This document shows positions 30,482 to 37,898 of a stretch of DNA of 64,000 nt, piece by piece. The translations under genes and the position numbers were made by a program. Source of the DNA: Akkermansiaceae bacterium (GTDB lineage: Bacteria; Verrucomicrobiota; Verrucomicrobiia; Verrucomicrobiales; Akkermansiaceae); contig CP059069.1 in the NCBI GenBank assembly GCA_017798145.1, positions 2,589,226 through 2,653,225 on the forward strand, in the 5' to 3' direction. How positions within the stretch are numbered: the stretch's first letter is position 1; each line of letters opens with the position of its first letter. The notes under the pieces are model-generated. The model had not been told where the DNA came from. It made no database searches and was given only the letters and a program-made list of their open reading frames with translations.

Positions 30482-30925
30482 ATGTCGAAGCTAAAAGACA
30501 CAGTGATCCTGATAGCCAGCCTTGGGTTGCCAACAACAGCCATATGGGGGCTGGTAGTGAGGTTGTGGACAGATACCACATTGGTATCACAGGTGCATAT
30601 ACGCATCCTCCTAGTATCAGCAGCCTTGCTAGCCACGTTATTGGTTTTGTCATTCTGGTGGATTTCACGGTTGAACAAGCGTATCCGGCCTTTGAGTTTC
30701 CAGGAGCAGTGCGTTTTCGATCCTCGCTTGGGTTTATACCGACATCCTGATTCGGATATTCTGTACTGCGGATCTTGCACTCCGAAGGGATTGATTTCGC
30801 CGTTGAAGAATCAGAATCACGGATGGATTTGCGTTGTTGACAGCGCCCACTGGCACAACGATCCAGATAACCCTGAGCCGCGCCGCGATAGTGTGGCGAG
30901 GTCTGGTCTGATAACCGACTTTTAG
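30482..30925 (+). CDS. Cassette 1: two-helix membrane protein with CxxC motif
   Basis: First cassette gene, 147 residues. Two N-terminal membrane helices (TVILIASLGLPTTAIWGLVV and ILLVSAALLATLLVLSFWWI) precede a soluble tail with YRHPDSDILYCGSCTPKG, a short CxxC segment resembling half a zinc ribbon, and a tryptophan/histidine-rich region (GWICVVDSAHWHND). No known family recognised. ATG 30482 lies 23 bases inside the cassette after the attI junction; its stop is 12 bases before attC1, a compact arrangement typical of cassettes. Confidence 0.6.
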   Translation: MSKLKDTVILIASLGLPTTAIWGLVVRLWTDTTLVSQVHIRILLVSAALLATLLVLSFWWISRLNKRIRPLSFQEQCVFDPRLGLYRHPDSDILYCGSCTPKGLISPLKNQNHGWICVVDSAHWHNDPDNPEPRRDSVARSGLITDF

Positions 30926-30937
30926 ATTTAAAAACAT

Positions 30938-31025
30938 GCAGAACAAGCCGGAGGAGCCGACGCCGAGGAAGCTTTCTGATCATTTCGAGCCTCCTTCCCG
31001 GCGCGGCTCTCCTTTAACGTTCGAT
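30938..31025 (+). repeat. attC1
   Basis: GCAGAAC at the 5' end and GTTCGAT at the 3' end bracket 88 bases with an internal imperfect inverted repeat (CCGGAGGAGCCGACGCCG against CCGGCGCGGCTCTCC). It belongs to the common attC type of this array. Confidence 0.85.
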
Positions 31026-31444
31026 AAGAAATTTCTAAAACAACGTATCCACTTATGACAGACTCCAAAGAACTTGCTGACAACTTCCTTGATAAGTTCA
31101 ATTCGCGAATAGATAGCCCTAGATCTAAGATAGAAGGCGGGAATCTCGTTCTCGACCCTGATGGCGCTGATTACGACATCGACCTGGATTCTTGCTCCAC
31201 TCATTCTCAGATCGTTTATTGGGTGATGCACCTTTCCGAGAAGACTTGGTTTGACCGCGAGTTGCTTAGGACGTTCATCTCCGCCGCATGTTCCTATCAC
31301 GGGCTTGATCCGAGATCTAGGCTCTAGCGTAGCACTCCTCACGAAGTCGCCGCAATCGTCGCAGATCTTTTGTCCGTCCATATTGTAGTATCCCCATTTT
31401 GACACTTCACCACAATATCCGCATTTCGGTTTCGTAGTTTTCAC
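30980..31444 (-). CDS. Cassette 2 antisense ORF: zinc-ribbon protein with perfect ribosome site
   Basis: Starts at GTG 31444 preceded by AAGGAGGTGAT, an exact complement of the 16S rRNA tail at good spacing. The N-terminus is a clear zinc-ribbon, KCGYCGEVSKWGYYNMDGQK then CDDCGDF. After about 45 residues it becomes antisense to the plus-strand cassette ORF and finally to attC1 before stopping at 30980. The first 45-50 residues are convincing; the remainder is doubtful. Most cassette genes face away from intI, so an opposite gene here would be unusual. Confidence 0.4.
   Translation of the reverse strand: MKTTKPKCGYCGEVSKWGYYNMDGQKICDDCGDFVRSATLEPRSRIKPVIGTCGGDERPKQLAVKPSLLGKVHHPINDLRMSGARIQVDVVISAIRVENEIPAFYLRSRAIYSRIELIKEVVSKFFGVCHKWIRCFRNFLSNVKGEPRREGGSK
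31055..31327 (+). CDS. Cassette 2: small acidic protein of unknown function
   Basis: A 90-residue acidic protein (MTDSKELADNFLDKFNSRID to YHGLDPRSRL) with no signal peptide or membrane helix. The central DYDIDLDSCSTHSQIV and HLSEKTWFDRELLRTFISAA have the look of a genuine small domain, but no family is recognised. There is no clear ribosome site. A minus-strand ORF with a perfect ribosome site overlaps it, so which strand is expressed is uncertain. Confidence 0.5.
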   Translation: MTDSKELADNFLDKFNSRIDSPRSKIEGGNLVLDPDGADYDIDLDSCSTHSQIVYWVMHLSEKTWFDRELLRTFISAACSYHGLDPRSRL

Positions 31445-31474
31445 GCATCACCTCCTTCCGAAGACAATGAAGAA

Positions 31475-31561
31475 CCCGAACAAGGCGGAGATACCGACGC
31501 CGAGGAAGCAGTCTGATCAAGTTGAGCGTCGCACCGGCGCGGTATTCCTTTAACGTTCGGT
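31475..31561 (+). repeat. attC2
   Basis: CCCGAAC to GTTCGGT, 87 bases, common type: AAGGCGGAGATACCGACGCC on the left pairs with GGCGCGGTATTCC on the right around a GTCTGATC centre. Confidence 0.87.
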
Positions 31562-31577
31562 AAGAAAAGAAGATGCA

Positions 31578-32111
31578 ATGAAATCACTTGCCGATAAAGT
31601 ATCAGAACTCGGCGGCAAGCTCGCACCACCTGCGTCTGAAGATCAGATCGCAAATCTAGAGGCGAAGCTCGGCTACACGATTCCGACTGAGCTTAGAACC
31701 TATCTTTCGAAGCATAACGGTTGTTCGGAGGAGACCGATGAGGCGATATGGAACTTTTGGCCATGTGCGAAGATTTCAAGTTACGGCGATTACAGGGATG
31801 AGGACGAGTTTTTACCCGACAATAACTGGCTGAGGATGATTGATCCTTCGGCGAGGGAGATTAAGCTTCCGGCTTCAAGGGTCATTTTATTCGCGGACAG
31901 CCTGATTGAAGCTCCAACTTACGGACTCTATCATTCACCAGGATGCAGGTTTGACGGCATCGTTTTCGATACGACATACGGTTCTATCTCTGCGCTTAGC
32001 TTGGGCTACTGGCTAGATGATTTCATCGATCACGGAGAGGAAGGCCTGCTCCTATACAATAACGAAGAAACCGAACAAGGCGGAGATGGCGACGCCGAGG
32101 AAGCCGTCTGA
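31578..32111 (+). CDS. Cassette 3: SMI1/KNR4-type protein
   Basis: A 177-residue cytoplasmic protein of the SMI1/KNR4 (SUKH-like) fold. Helical N-terminus PPASEDQIANLEAKLGYTIP is followed by TELRTYLSKHNG, the classic family start, and the strand-rich core GIVFDTTYGSISALSLGYWL. SUKH proteins often serve as immunity proteins to polymorphic toxins, but no toxin is seen nearby. The last residues (ETEQGGDGDAEEAV) are encoded by attC3 itself, so the protein carries an attC-derived acidic tail. The ATG lies 16 bases after attC2. Confidence 0.78.
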   Translation: MKSLADKVSELGGKLAPPASEDQIANLEAKLGYTIPTELRTYLSKHNGCSEETDEAIWNFWPCAKISSYGDYRDEDEFLPDNNWLRMIDPSAREIKLPASRVILFADSLIEAPTYGLYHSPGCRFDGIVFDTTYGSISALSLGYWLDDFIDHGEEGLLLYNNEETEQGGDGDAEEAV

Positions 32112-32158
32112 TCATTTTGGAAGTTGACCCCGGCGCCGCCATTCCTTAGACGTTCGGT
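32070..32158 (+). repeat. attC3
   Basis: ACCGAAC to GTTCGGT, 89 bases, perfectly complementary outer boxes. Left arm AAGGCGGAGATGGCGACGCC, right arm GGCGCCGCCATTCCTT. Overlaps the 3' end of the cassette 3 gene. Confidence 0.9.
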
Positions 32159-32175
32159 AAGAAGTAAATACTACA

Positions 32176-32493
32176 ATGAAAACCGCAATCATCTCGTATG
32201 ATCTCCGCAATACAAAACCTGGCGACAACTCACGAGTGAAGTCAGCGCTAGAAGAGTTCAGGAACACCCACGCGACTCTCCAAGCTCTAAATGTTCTAAG
32301 CGCCTTCCCAAGATGGGTTAATCTTGAACTCCCAGACACAACCCTTGTGGCGACTATTGCAGATCCAGATATCACGGCTGCAAAGATTGCGGGTGAGATC
32401 GCCAGTGTCATTCAAAATACCAACGCAACCGTAGGTAAGATATACGTCGCATTTCTTAACACCGACGATGACTTTCTGGTTAACAACAACTAA
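32176..32493 (+). CDS. Cassette 4: small protein, possible Cas2/SinR-like fold
   Basis: A 105-residue protein starting KTAIISYDLRNTKPGDNSRV and ending KIYVAFLNTDDDFLVNNN. The N-terminal strand ISYDL plus a following helix, and a second strand pair at the C-terminus, recall the ferredoxin-like fold of Cas2 and the small SinR-type proteins often found in integron cassettes. This is pattern-level similarity only; no catalytic residues can be assigned. ATG lies 17 bases after attC3. Confidence 0.55.
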   Translation: MKTAIISYDLRNTKPGDNSRVKSALEEFRNTHATLQALNVLSAFPRWVNLELPDTTLVATIADPDITAAKIAGEIASVIQNTNATVGKIYVAFLNTDDDFLVNNN

Positions 32494-32496
32494 CAT

Positions 32497-32574
32497 ACCT
32501 AACCTTCATGCAATTTCTAGCTTCTGATTTGACGCAGTTTATGAATAGCCTACTTTTTGCTTTTTCTGTTGGGT
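32497..32574 (+). repeat. attC4 (divergent)
   Basis: ACCTAAC and GTTGGGT fit the RYYYAAC and GTTRRRY core boxes exactly and bracket 78 bases. The inner sequence is unlike the common type and the stem is weaker, so the site is less certain. Confidence 0.55.
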
Positions 32575-32681
32575 GAACGGCGCGATAAATTACGCAGTCA
32601 CATTTGCTTTCGGGAGGAGTGCTCCTGTTATTTTAGCAATGCCAGTAACGATTTTTTGTTATTTGGAGCGATCAACTACGC

Positions 32682-32843
32682 ATGGAAGATCCACCGCTAG
32701 TATTTACTGCTATGGGATCTATCGGAGCCGCCGCGGGTTGCTATGTAGGGGCGACAAGGAGAGCTAAGGAGAAAGCAAATAAAAAAATAACCGAAAAAGA
32801 AACCGAACAAGGCGGAGATGGCGACGCCGAGGAATCCGTCTGA
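32682..32843 (+). CDS. Cassette 5: 53-residue membrane peptide
   Basis: A short ORF starting MEDPPLVFTAMGSIGAAAGC, with one hydrophobic segment (LVFTAMGSIGAAAGCYVGA) then a lysine-rich region. GGAG lies about 15 bases upstream. The final residues (ETEQGGDGDAEESV) are read from attC5, in the same frame as the tail of cassette 3. About 105 bases of leader separate it from attC4. Function unknown. Confidence 0.5.
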   Translation: MEDPPLVFTAMGSIGAAAGCYVGATRRAKEKANKKITEKETEQGGDGDAEESV

Positions 32844-32889
32844 TTAAATTCGAGCTTTACACCGGCGCGCCATTCCTATGCCGTTCGAT
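32802..32889 (+). repeat. attC5
   Basis: ACCGAAC to GTTCGAT, 88 bases, common type. Overlaps the 3' end of the cassette 5 ORF. Confidence 0.88.
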
Positions 32890-32899
32890 AGAAATTCTG

Positions 32900-33440
32900 A
32901 TGCAGTCCCAATTCATTCTCAAAGCGTGCACATATATTTTGCTTTCGTTGGCATGCGCATCTTTCGCGTTGGCGGAAGAAGAAGCGAAGGGGTTTGATCT
33001 CTTCAATATGGATCACTCCTCAACTGGTTGCGAGAAGGCTGGTGTAATCTGGGGCGTTTGCTATGGCCGAACCGATGAAGGCAAGGTCTCCTATGCAGTC
33101 TTTTACGATGGTTCGAAGCCTTCTCCGTTCGCTGCTAAGATTTGGTTTCGTAGCGATGGCGAGAAGGGGAGTTAGATTAGTTGCCACGCACAATGGAGAG
33201 TCGATCGATCCGCCCGACCCAGAGCAGAACATCCTCTTGATTCTTGGGGACACAATTGCGAGAGGGCATTTTGAGCCAATGGACGATGCTAAATTCCAGC
33301 AGTTCTTGAGTCAGAAGCAGGAATTCACTGTCGCTGGCCTAGAGTTGTTTTCCAAGGAGGGCGGAGGAGACATCAAGCCCGAGGAAGACAAAAAATCGAA
33401 CAAGGCGGAGATGGCGACGCCGAGGAAGCCGTCTGATTAA
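32900..33440 (+). pseudogene. Cassette 6: secreted protein of unknown function, frameshifted
   Basis: Starts MQSQFILKACTYILLSLACA, a clear signal peptide ending near AEEEA. The first frame runs to RSDGEKGS and stops at 33175. The next frame continues GVRLVATHNGESIDPPDPEQ, then NILLILGDTIARGHFEPMDD, and stops at 33440 inside attC6. One extra base in the GGGGA run near 33165 explains it; repair gives 179 residues. The last 15 residues (KSNKAEMATPRKPSD) are attC-encoded, but in a different frame from cassettes 3, 5 and 7. No family recognised. Confidence 0.65.
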
Positions 33441-33482
33441 TTGTGAGTTTACACCGGCGCCGCCATTCCTTAGACGTTCGCT
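33395..33482 (+). repeat. attC6
   Basis: ATCGAAC to GTTCGCT, 88 bases, common type. Overlaps the end of cassette 6. Confidence 0.9.
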
Positions 33483-33487
33483 ACAAA

Positions 33488-34032
33488 ATGAAGAGTCCTA
33501 TCATAGCATCCATAGCATACGTCGCATTAGCGATGATCTGTATGGCCGGGCGCCCTATCATTTTGGAAGAAGCCGAGGCGTGTTCCCAAGCTGAACTCGT
33601 TGTTGTCGCTACGATTTCGGAAGCTAAGGATGTTCCTGCTGACAACGATGATCCTTTTGGAGGATGGGGGATCAGAGTGGCACCAATTTGGTTTCACCAA
33701 GGTTGCCCCAGTGGAAGTCGAGCGGACGCTATTCGGAACCGCACCGGATGAGTTGTCGATTTACGGAGGCAAGCTGGGAGCTGGAACCGACTTCAGAATA
33801 GAGAAGGGAAGGTATTTGGTTCTTTTTAATTAAAGTCAAGAATGGTGCCTATAGGGCTGTGGATTACCATTACTCGTTCATACCAATCAAGAATGACAAA
33901 GTTGGATGGTTGATCGAGAGGTATCCCGCGATGCGTGAGTGGATTTCAATCGAAGAGGCTATGAAGCGCATCGAAGCTCAAAAAGAAAAAAGCGAACAAG
34001 GCGCAGATGGCGACGCCGAGGAAGCCGTCTGA
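33488..34032 (+). pseudogene. Cassette 7: exported protein of unknown function, two frameshifts
   Basis: Begins MKSPIIASIAYVALAMICMA, a signal peptide or membrane anchor, then EACSQAELVVVATISEAKDV. The reading continues in a second frame from about 33690 (TKVAPVEVERTLFGTAPDEL) and a third from about 33827 (KVKNGAYRAVDYHYSFIP). Each break is one extra base, the second in a T5 run. Repair gives 180 residues ending EQGADGDAEEAV, read from attC7. Sensible protein resumes immediately after each break, so the gene was recently intact or the sequence is wrong. No family recognised. Confidence 0.6.
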
Positions 34033-34080
34033 TTAATTTTGTGCGTGCAAGTCGGCGCCGCCATTGCTATGACGTTAGGC
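33991..34080 (+). repeat. attC7
   Basis: AGCGAAC to GTTAGGC, 90 bases, common type. The 3' box differs from the others because it belongs to the next cassette. Confidence 0.88.
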
Positions 34081-34085
34081 AGAAA

Positions 34086-34996
34086 ATGGGATTGTTCCGA
34101 AAAGACCCTCTGAAAGCGCGTGTCCAAGAGTCCATGAAGCTCTTGGAGAGTGCTCCTGATGACTTTCGCTTCTTCAAAGTTCTGAAACAAGCGCGCCAAT
34201 CACTGATTGAATTGCCAGTCGAAGCTCGTCGTTACTTGGGTACTTATCTTTCGCACCCGAATCCTTGGGTAAGGAGGTATGCGGGAACAGCGCTGGCCGT
34301 TCACATGGACGACGAGGTTCTTGAGCTCCTGCTAAAAGGGATCAGAACGAACGACCCCGACGTATGCTCATGGTATGCATCAGAGATCGCGAAGTCGCCT
34401 CACCCTCGCGCTTTGCCTTCGCTTGAGGCGTTCATTTCAGGAATGCATCCATCCGCTCGTGAGGGATCTTTCGCAGGATACGTGAATCCCAGCCAGACGG
34501 AGGGGTTGACCTGCTGCTTCTGGGTATTGGGCAAGAGGATAGCCTCGATTCGCTACGTGAGCGAGTAATGGCGCTCGCCGCTTACAACAGGCTCAATCAA
34601 ATCACCGAGATTTACGATCGGTTTTCGGCAGAGCAAAAGGCATGGATCATGAGGGATCCCTATCCTTGTTGGAAGAGGGACCGCGATATTCCTGGTAGGC
34701 AGGCGATCATCGGTCGATTGCTTCTTGAAGGAGACGATGACTTGGTCTGGGATACATTTCAGAAGATTGATCCACCAGATCTTGCTGATGCAACTCTTCG
34801 TCCCGTCTTAGTAAAGTTGCTTTCGCATCCGAATCACCGCATCAAGTCACGAGCAGAAGATTACATCGAAGTAATCGACTGTAGCACGAATCAAAAAAAG
34901 AGCCTAACAAGTCGTGGCGCACCAACCGGCCATAAGCTTTTCAATTTCATTTCAACATCCTTTCAATCGCGCCGGTGGGCGCACATCAAACGTTAG
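34086..34996 (+). pseudogene. Cassette 8: HEAT-like helical protein, frameshifted
   Basis: The first frame (ATG 34086) gives paired helices like HEAT repeats (LSHPNPWVRRYAGTALAVHM, LLKGIRTNDPDVCSWYASEI). It leaves frame at GAGGGGTTGACC near 34502. The frame that resumes reads GVDLLLLGIGQEDSLDSLRE, then ERVMALAAYNRLNQITEIYD, and stops at 34996 inside attC8. The sequence is one base short of frame, consistent with a missing G in that run. Repair gives about 303 residues. LSHPNHRIKSRAEDYIE near the end repeats the HEAT-like pattern. Function unknown. Confidence 0.6.
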
Positions 34997-34998
34997 CG
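34902..34998 (+). repeat. attC8 (divergent)
   Basis: GCCTAAC to GTTAGCG, 97 bases. Arms GTGGCGCACCAACCGG and CCGGTGGGCGCAC form a strong inverted repeat. A different sequence class from the common sites, closer to attCs of proteobacterial integrons. Confidence 0.82.
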
Positions 34999-35061
34999 AA
35001 GAAAATTCTCACTCGATGAACCGCCTCTGCACAGATAGCAAGAGGCAGAAGGAAGCAAAGC

Positions 35062-35583
35062 ATGGCAGCACCAAAAACAAGAATAGCAGCGGCGATAATC
35101 CTTTCATTAATAGGTGTCGCGGGGTCGACCGGGCTGATTGTATCCGGCTTGATAGGTGAGTTGTCGTTCGTCCTTCTATTAGTCTCGTCAGCGTTCATTG
35201 GTCTCGTGGTGGCATTTATTGATAGGATTCAGTCATTCAGCCTAAGAGAACTTAAGGTGGAGATGGCCAAGGTAGAGGCGGCGCGCCAAGAGGTTGAGGA
35301 CATCGCAATGACATTGGCTGAGATTTCGGTATTTTTCGCCGCGTTTAATCATCGGTTTGGTAGCGAGGAGTCCCACAGGATCGAACGCGAGTGGATAACC
35401 ACCAAGGTTCACAACCTGCTTGATTCGATTCAGCAGGATACCGCCACTAAGGAGAAGGTTCTGAGGTATTTGACCGACGTTCAGAAGATGGACGCCATGC
35501 GGGAATCCGATTCGGAGGCTGGAGATGCTATTTGGGACGCAATGTGGAAGACCATCGAAGATGAATCGAAAAAGAGACGCTAA
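35062..35583 (+). CDS. Cassette 9: two-helix membrane protein with coiled coil
   Basis: A 173-residue protein: two membrane helices (IAAAIILSLIGVAGSTGLIV and LSFVLLLVSSAFIGLVVAFI), then a charged coiled coil (LRELKVEMAKVEAARQEVED) and a soluble helical C-terminus with FNHRFGSEESHRIEREWITT. A good ribosome site (AGAAGGAAG) precedes ATG 35062. Membrane proteins of this build are common cassette cargo; function unknown. The stop overlaps attC9 by six bases. Confidence 0.7.
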   Translation: MAAPKTRIAAAIILSLIGVAGSTGLIVSGLIGELSFVLLLVSSAFIGLVVAFIDRIQSFSLRELKVEMAKVEAARQEVEDIAMTLAEISVFFAAFNHRFGSEESHRIEREWITTKVHNLLDSIQQDTATKEKVLRYLTDVQKMDAMRESDSEAGDAIWDAMWKTIEDESKKRR

Positions 35584-35704
35584 CAAGGCGTGGGAGAGCA
35601 ACCGCCATCCCGCTTTCTGTTTGGAGCGGGGCTTCATTTCGAGCCTCCATTCTGTACTCCTGCCTCGCCCTCGGATGGCGGTGCCTCCACTATGACGTTG
35701 CTAT
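35578..35704 (+). repeat. attC9 (long, divergent), bordered by an IS
   Basis: CGCTAAC to GTTGCTA, 127 bases, with arms CGTGGGAGAGCAACCGCCATCC and GGATGGCGGTGCCTCC. The 3' core box abuts the left inverted repeat of the IS1111-like element, so the last bases may belong to the IS. Confidence 0.72.
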
Positions 35705-35716
35705 GGCTGCCTGTTT

Positions 35717-36086
35717 GTCAATGGGCAAAAGTTTCTCTATGTCATCGATGGTATCTGATGAGGTTTCTTCCGGTTTCTCTGTGCTGTAGGCCGGGATGGG
35801 AATGGCGTTGTTTGATCCAGTTGTGATCAGCAGGTTCGCCTAGTGCTTGGTATGCTGCTATTCGTGGGCTGCCCCTTTCGGAGCCTTTCCAACAGTTTCT
35901 TTATTCACGTTTGTGGCCCTTGTTTCAGTCTCTGCACGGGTGCTCGTCCGGCAATGCCGGACTAACCCAGAACGTCTATCGAGGATTGGGCCGGCTGGCG
36001 CTTCCCATCCCGGTCTGCAACGCAGATGACCGGGCTATGTCTCTTTCTTTTGTGGTTTCTTATGTCCCTGGTAACGGAAACTTTCA
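35717..36086 (-). ncRNA. Candidate bridge RNA region of the IS1111-like element
   Basis: The non-coding end downstream of the transposase is where IS1111-group elements encode the structured RNA that pairs with target and donor DNA. Visible structure includes the perfect hairpin GTCCGGC-AAT-GCCGGAC at 35946-35962. The RNA limits and guide loops are not defined here. Confidence 0.35.
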
Positions 36087-36128
36087 TTTTTCAAATCCCC
36101 CCCAAGGGACGCCGGGGGATTTGAAAAA
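36087..36128 (-). terminator. Terminator-like hairpin after the transposase
   Basis: TTTTTCAAATCCCCC pairs perfectly with GGGGGATTTGAAAAA around a 12-base loop. It starts 20 bases past the transposase stop and ends in T residues on the minus strand. It would also block plus-strand read-through along the cassette array. Confidence 0.65.
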
Positions 36129-36148
36129 GGGAAGGTGGAGTGGTGCGG

Positions 36149-37351
36149 TTATCGGTCCTTGCGGCGGGCGGGCATGGCGGAGGGTTTGGACGTTTTCCTG
36201 ATTGGTGTCTTGGATTCGATCCTGGTGCCAAGCTCCCAGATGAAGGCGCAGAGCTCGCGGGCGACGGAGACCTTGATCTTGTTGTGGTGCAGCCTGCGCT
36301 TGGCCAGCGACATGAAGCGGGTGCTGAGCCGCAGCTGGGTGCTCCATGAAAGCTCGAGGATCCAGCGGGCTTGTCCGGTCTGTCGGCGCGATAGCTGCTC
36401 GCTCACCTTGGGAGGGTAGCGGTAGTGGGTGGCCTGTTCGATGAGGAGCCAGCGGGCGTGGGGGTTGCCGCATTTGGTGATGCCTCCCTGCCTCTGTTTG
36501 CCCCCGCTGGAGTTTTCCGAGGGCACGAGCCCGAGGAAGGCCATGAGCTTCTTGGGGTGTTCGAAACGGCTGAACGTGCCGATCTCCGAGACGGTGACCA
36601 TGGCGGCGACGAGCTTGAAGCCCTTGAAGGCCATGAGTGCGTCGACGAGGGGTTTGCGCTGCCAGCCGCCGAGGAGGTTGAGCATTTCCGCCTCGATCCT
36701 CTCGACGCGCTTCTCATGGAAGTCGATGAGGGTGAGGTTGTCCTCGAGGACGATGTGGTGGGCGCTGTCGGGCATCCTGAGGCCGCGCAGGTAGTTCATG
36801 TGCGCCTGGCTCCAGTGGGTCTTGCCGTCGTATTTGTAGCCGAGGCGGCGGAGCAGGGCGAGGAGCCTGGCCCTGGCGCGGCGGAGGTCATCGACGGCAT
36901 CGGTGCGGCCGCGGCAAAGGTCGCGGACGGCCTCGTCGACGCTGTCGGGGATGTTGACCGGGACGAGGTCGTTGGAGCGGAGGTTTTTGGCGAGCTTCAT
37001 GGCGTCGCGCTTGTCGGTCTTGACCCGGTCGCCGGACTTGGTGGGGATGAGGGAAGGGGCGATGACCTCGCAGCGGACGCCCATCTGCAAAAGCCGCCGG
37101 GCGATCCAGAACCCGCATCCGCTCGCCTCGTAGCAGACGTGGAGGTCGGAGAGTTTGCGCCCGTTGCTTTTGGCGATCCGGCGTATGGCGCGTTCGAGTG
37201 CGTGCTGGGTGGTGCCGATCTCGCCGTAGGGGCGTGGCTCGGCATCGCGCTCCGCTTCGAGGATGGCGATGGATGTTTTTTCTTTATGGACGTCGAGTCC
37301 GATGTAGAGTGCGCGTGGCGTGTCCGGGTTCGTTTTCATTTGTTTGTTCAT
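36149..37351 (-). CDS. IS110-family transposase
   Basis: A DEDD-type recombinase of about 400 residues. The N-terminal RuvC-like domain has the acidic residues in ALYIGLDVHKEKTSIAIL, CYEASGCGF and VKTDKRDAMKLAKNL. The C-terminal transposase_20 domain has AAMVTVSEIGTFSRFEHPKK, LMAFLGLVPSENSSGGK and GGITKCGNPHARWLLIEQA, which carry the catalytic serine region. ATG 37351 (or 37339) is chosen; the frame is open to 37489 but that would cross the IS end. The gene appears intact. Confidence 0.92.
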   Translation of the reverse strand: MNKQMKTNPDTPRALYIGLDVHKEKTSIAILEAERDAEPRPYGEIGTTQHALERAIRRIAKSNGRKLSDLHVCYEASGCGFWIARRLLQMGVRCEVIAPSLIPTKSGDRVKTDKRDAMKLAKNLRSNDLVPVNIPDSVDEAVRDLCRGRTDAVDDLRRARARLLALLRRLGYKYDGKTHWSQAHMNYLRGLRMPDSAHHIVLEDNLTLIDFHEKRVERIEAEMLNLLGGWQRKPLVDALMAFKGFKLVAAMVTVSEIGTFSRFEHPKKLMAFLGLVPSENSSGGKQRQGGITKCGNPHARWLLIEQATHYRYPPKVSEQLSRRQTGQARWILELSWSTQLRLSTRFMSLAKRRLHHNKIKVSVARELCAFIWELGTRIESKTPIRKTSKPSAMPARRKDR

Positions 37352-37500
37352 ATGAATGTTGGATAGGTCCCGTTCACTCGGGATAGCCCACGGATTGAAC
37401 CGGACACGCCACCTTTCAAACCAATAAAGAATGGATCTGAAATGCTGCGCCGTGCTCAACGGGCAGCCATAGGGTCTCTGCAAATACAATCCAATTTCCC

Positions 37501-37842
37501 ATGAAGACTATAGCATTACTAGCGACCGTTCTGATTTCCTTAGTTTCTTGCGCCTCTCACAACGAGAACATGCAAACTTACCGTTATCGAGTGCCGCCCA
37601 CCTACGGATCTGAGCGGATCAAAGACCAAGCAGGGGATCTGGTGGGATTGAGGAAGGTTTCTATTCAAGGTCTAATGGAATCCAATGGCGTCGAGTTTGC
37701 GGAAGGATCATCTGTAATTTACGATCCAAGCGAACCTGCCGTGACTGTAACCAACACACCGAACCAGATAAAGGCCGTTGATGCATATATGGAGGCGACG
37801 TTTGACCGTCCGGTCGACAAGCGGAGAATGAACCGGAACTGA
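37501..37842 (+). CDS. Cassette 10: small lipoprotein
   Basis: A 113-residue protein with a lipoprotein signal peptide: hydrophobic TIALLATVLISLVSCAS with lipobox VSC, so Cys17 is probably lipidated. The mature part includes VIYDPSEPAVTVTNTPNQIK then AVDAYMEATF, a pattern seen in secretin/STN-like small domains. Function unknown. Separated from attC9 by the IS; its own attC10 follows 56 bases after the stop. Confidence 0.68.
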   Translation: MKTIALLATVLISLVSCASHNENMQTYRYRVPPTYGSERIKDQAGDLVGLRKVSIQGLMESNGVEFAEGSSVIYDPSEPAVTVTNTPNQIKAVDAYMEATFDRPVDKRRMNRN

Positions 37843-37898
37843 ATCAATCTCATCTCACAGCACCCACTTGCTTCGACGTGCTAGGTAGCAAACACAAT

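Larger units (their letters stand above)
35701..37472. mobile_element. IS110-family (IS1111-like) insertion sequence at attC9
   Basis: Bounded by inverted repeats CTATGGCTGCCTGTTT (35701-35716) and, on the other strand, CTATGGCTGCCCGTTG (37457-37472), matching at 14 of 16 positions. Exact ends may lie a few bases outside. It carries an IS110-type transposase on the minus strand and about 430 non-coding bases downstream of it. Subterminal inverted repeats plus a long downstream non-coding end are features of the IS1111 subgroup. Members of its attC-targeting branch insert at attC sites, and this one lies exactly at attC9. Confidence 0.75.

Noticed and set aside
32573..32767. 64-codon ORF from GTG in cassette 5
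   Set aside because: Composition is poor and it overlaps the better 53-codon ORF with a ribosome site and attC-encoded tail.
30938..34080. Repeats resembling a CRISPR array
   Set aside because: Repeats are about 88 bases, spaced by gene-sized inserts and flanked by RYYYAAC/GTTRRRY boxes; they are attC sites and no cas genes are present.
35847..36029. Short plus-strand ORFs 3' of attC9 as a cassette gene
   Set aside because: They fall inside the non-coding end of the IS1111-like element.
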